Assembly: GCA_038729485.1 (NCBI GenBank) | Contig: JAVYRX010000017.1 | Span: 1 to 12,783, forward strand | DNA length: 12,783 bases | Source of the DNA: GCA-001856825 sp038729485 | Lineage (GTDB): Archaea; Thermoplasmatota; Thermoplasmata; Thermoplasmatales; GCA-001856825 | Reading direction: 5' to 3' | In this document: positions 12,495 to 12,783 of the stretch, in pieces | Layout of the letters: each line of letters begins with the position of its first letter | Position numbering within the stretch: the stretch's first letter is position 1 | Program-made: the position numbers and the translations under genes | Notes under the pieces: model-generated | Database searches by the model: none | Seen by the model: the letters and a program-made list of their open reading frames with translations, nothing else | Told to the model about the DNA's origin: nothing

Positions 12495-12783
12495 CTATGA
12501 AAAAAGTTCTTTTGACGATCCTCTAAACCTGTTGTCTTTAATTAATCTTATGGCGTCCTGAATATTTGTGTACCTGTTGGCATTCCTTGCACTGTTAGCT
12601 CTCTGGGACATCGATTTCATCTTCCTCTCCGTGAGGGAATCAATATTGTCAATGAATTCATGACCAGTTGAAAGCATTGAGAATACAGTTTCAATGAGGA
12701 TCCTAGCAATAGCAACTATCGCACGGTTCTTTCCAACTCTTCTCACTATGCTCATATATTTCTTTCTCATCTTACCTGAATGC
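12495..12783 (-). CDS. IS110-like transposase, C-terminal part (cut by window edge)
   Basis: The minus-strand frame is open to the end of the window and stops with TAG at 12495. The visible residues (HSGKMRKKYMSIVRRVGKNR followed by AIVAIARILIETVFSML) match the end of the Transposase_20 domain of IS110-family recombinases, where the '...RxxGKxxAIVAxARxL...ML' segment follows the catalytic serine region. The catalytic Ser and the N-terminal RuvC-like DEDD domain would lie beyond 12783. A tail of about 50 residues (FIDNIDSLTERKMKSMS...) follows. The ATG at 12770 is internal and not the real start. Whether the element is intact cannot be judged here. Confidence 0.75.
   Translation of the reverse strand, partial: HSGKMRKKYMSIVRRVGKNRAIVAIARILIETVFSMLSTGHEFIDNIDSLTERKMKSMSQRANSARNANRYTNIQDAIRLIKDNRFRGSSKELFS

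Noticed and set aside
1..12783. CRISPR array, riboswitch, prophage or attachment site
   Set aside because: No regularly spaced repeats, no recognisable aptamer and no integrase gene were seen; the only repeats noted are the short promoter elements.

Overview
This window most likely comes from a Thermoplasmatales-type archaeon (Thermoplasma/Ferroplasma/Cuniculiplasma relatives). Evidence: archaeal tRNA genes without encoded CCA, TATA boxes about 25-30 nt upstream of many ATGs with little or no leader, AGA/AGG/ATA-rich codon use, moderate GC, a class II HMG-CoA reductase for isoprenoid lipids, archaeal Tsr3, an archaeal COG1395-type regulator and an archaeal orotate phosphoribosyltransferase. 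The placement is by gene style, not by database comparison.

Layout. (1) 1-745 holds tRNA-Gln(CUG) followed by the C-terminal remnant of an IS4-superfamily transposase. (2) 745-2326 (minus) is an APC-family amino acid permease broken by two in-frame TAG codons and at least one frameshift, with its promoter still visible. (3) 2486-2727 (minus) holds a 56-residue protein gene whose last 10 nt overlap the 5' end of tRNA-Ser(GCU). (4) 2824-5137 holds an unknown 171-residue protein, HMG-CoA reductase and Tsr3; the last two are divergent from a compact 57-bp promoter. (5) 5134-7714 (minus) is a probable three-gene operon: a 54-residue small ORF, a DUF1611 protein and a MurL-like PP-loop ATPase. (6) 7853-8537 is a winged-helix regulator followed after 1 nt by a small beta-rich protein. 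(7) 8525-10099 holds ThpR (minus), diverging from GcvH and RlmE (plus) around a perfectly palindromic TATA element. (8) 10011-12153 (minus) is the run pyrE, COG1395 regulator, unknown 213-residue protein. (9) 12245-12783 holds tRNA-Asn(GUU) and the C-terminal end of an IS110-like transposase running off the window edge.

Most of the window is compact housekeeping sequence: membrane lipid synthesis, rRNA modification (Tsr3, RlmE), RNA end metabolism (ThpR), pyrimidine synthesis and lipoyl-carrier function. It is bordered on both sides by a tRNA gene with an insertion-sequence remnant. Convergent genes overlap at their 3' ends four times (4, 11, 13 and 89 bp). The most original element is the DUF1611/MurL-like pair: both families have characterised bacterial members acting on D-glutamate or N-acylated glutamate, yet this organism type has no murein. 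A second point of interest is the repeated design of divergent leaderless promoters, with 57 bp between the two ATGs and a symmetric A/T core midway.
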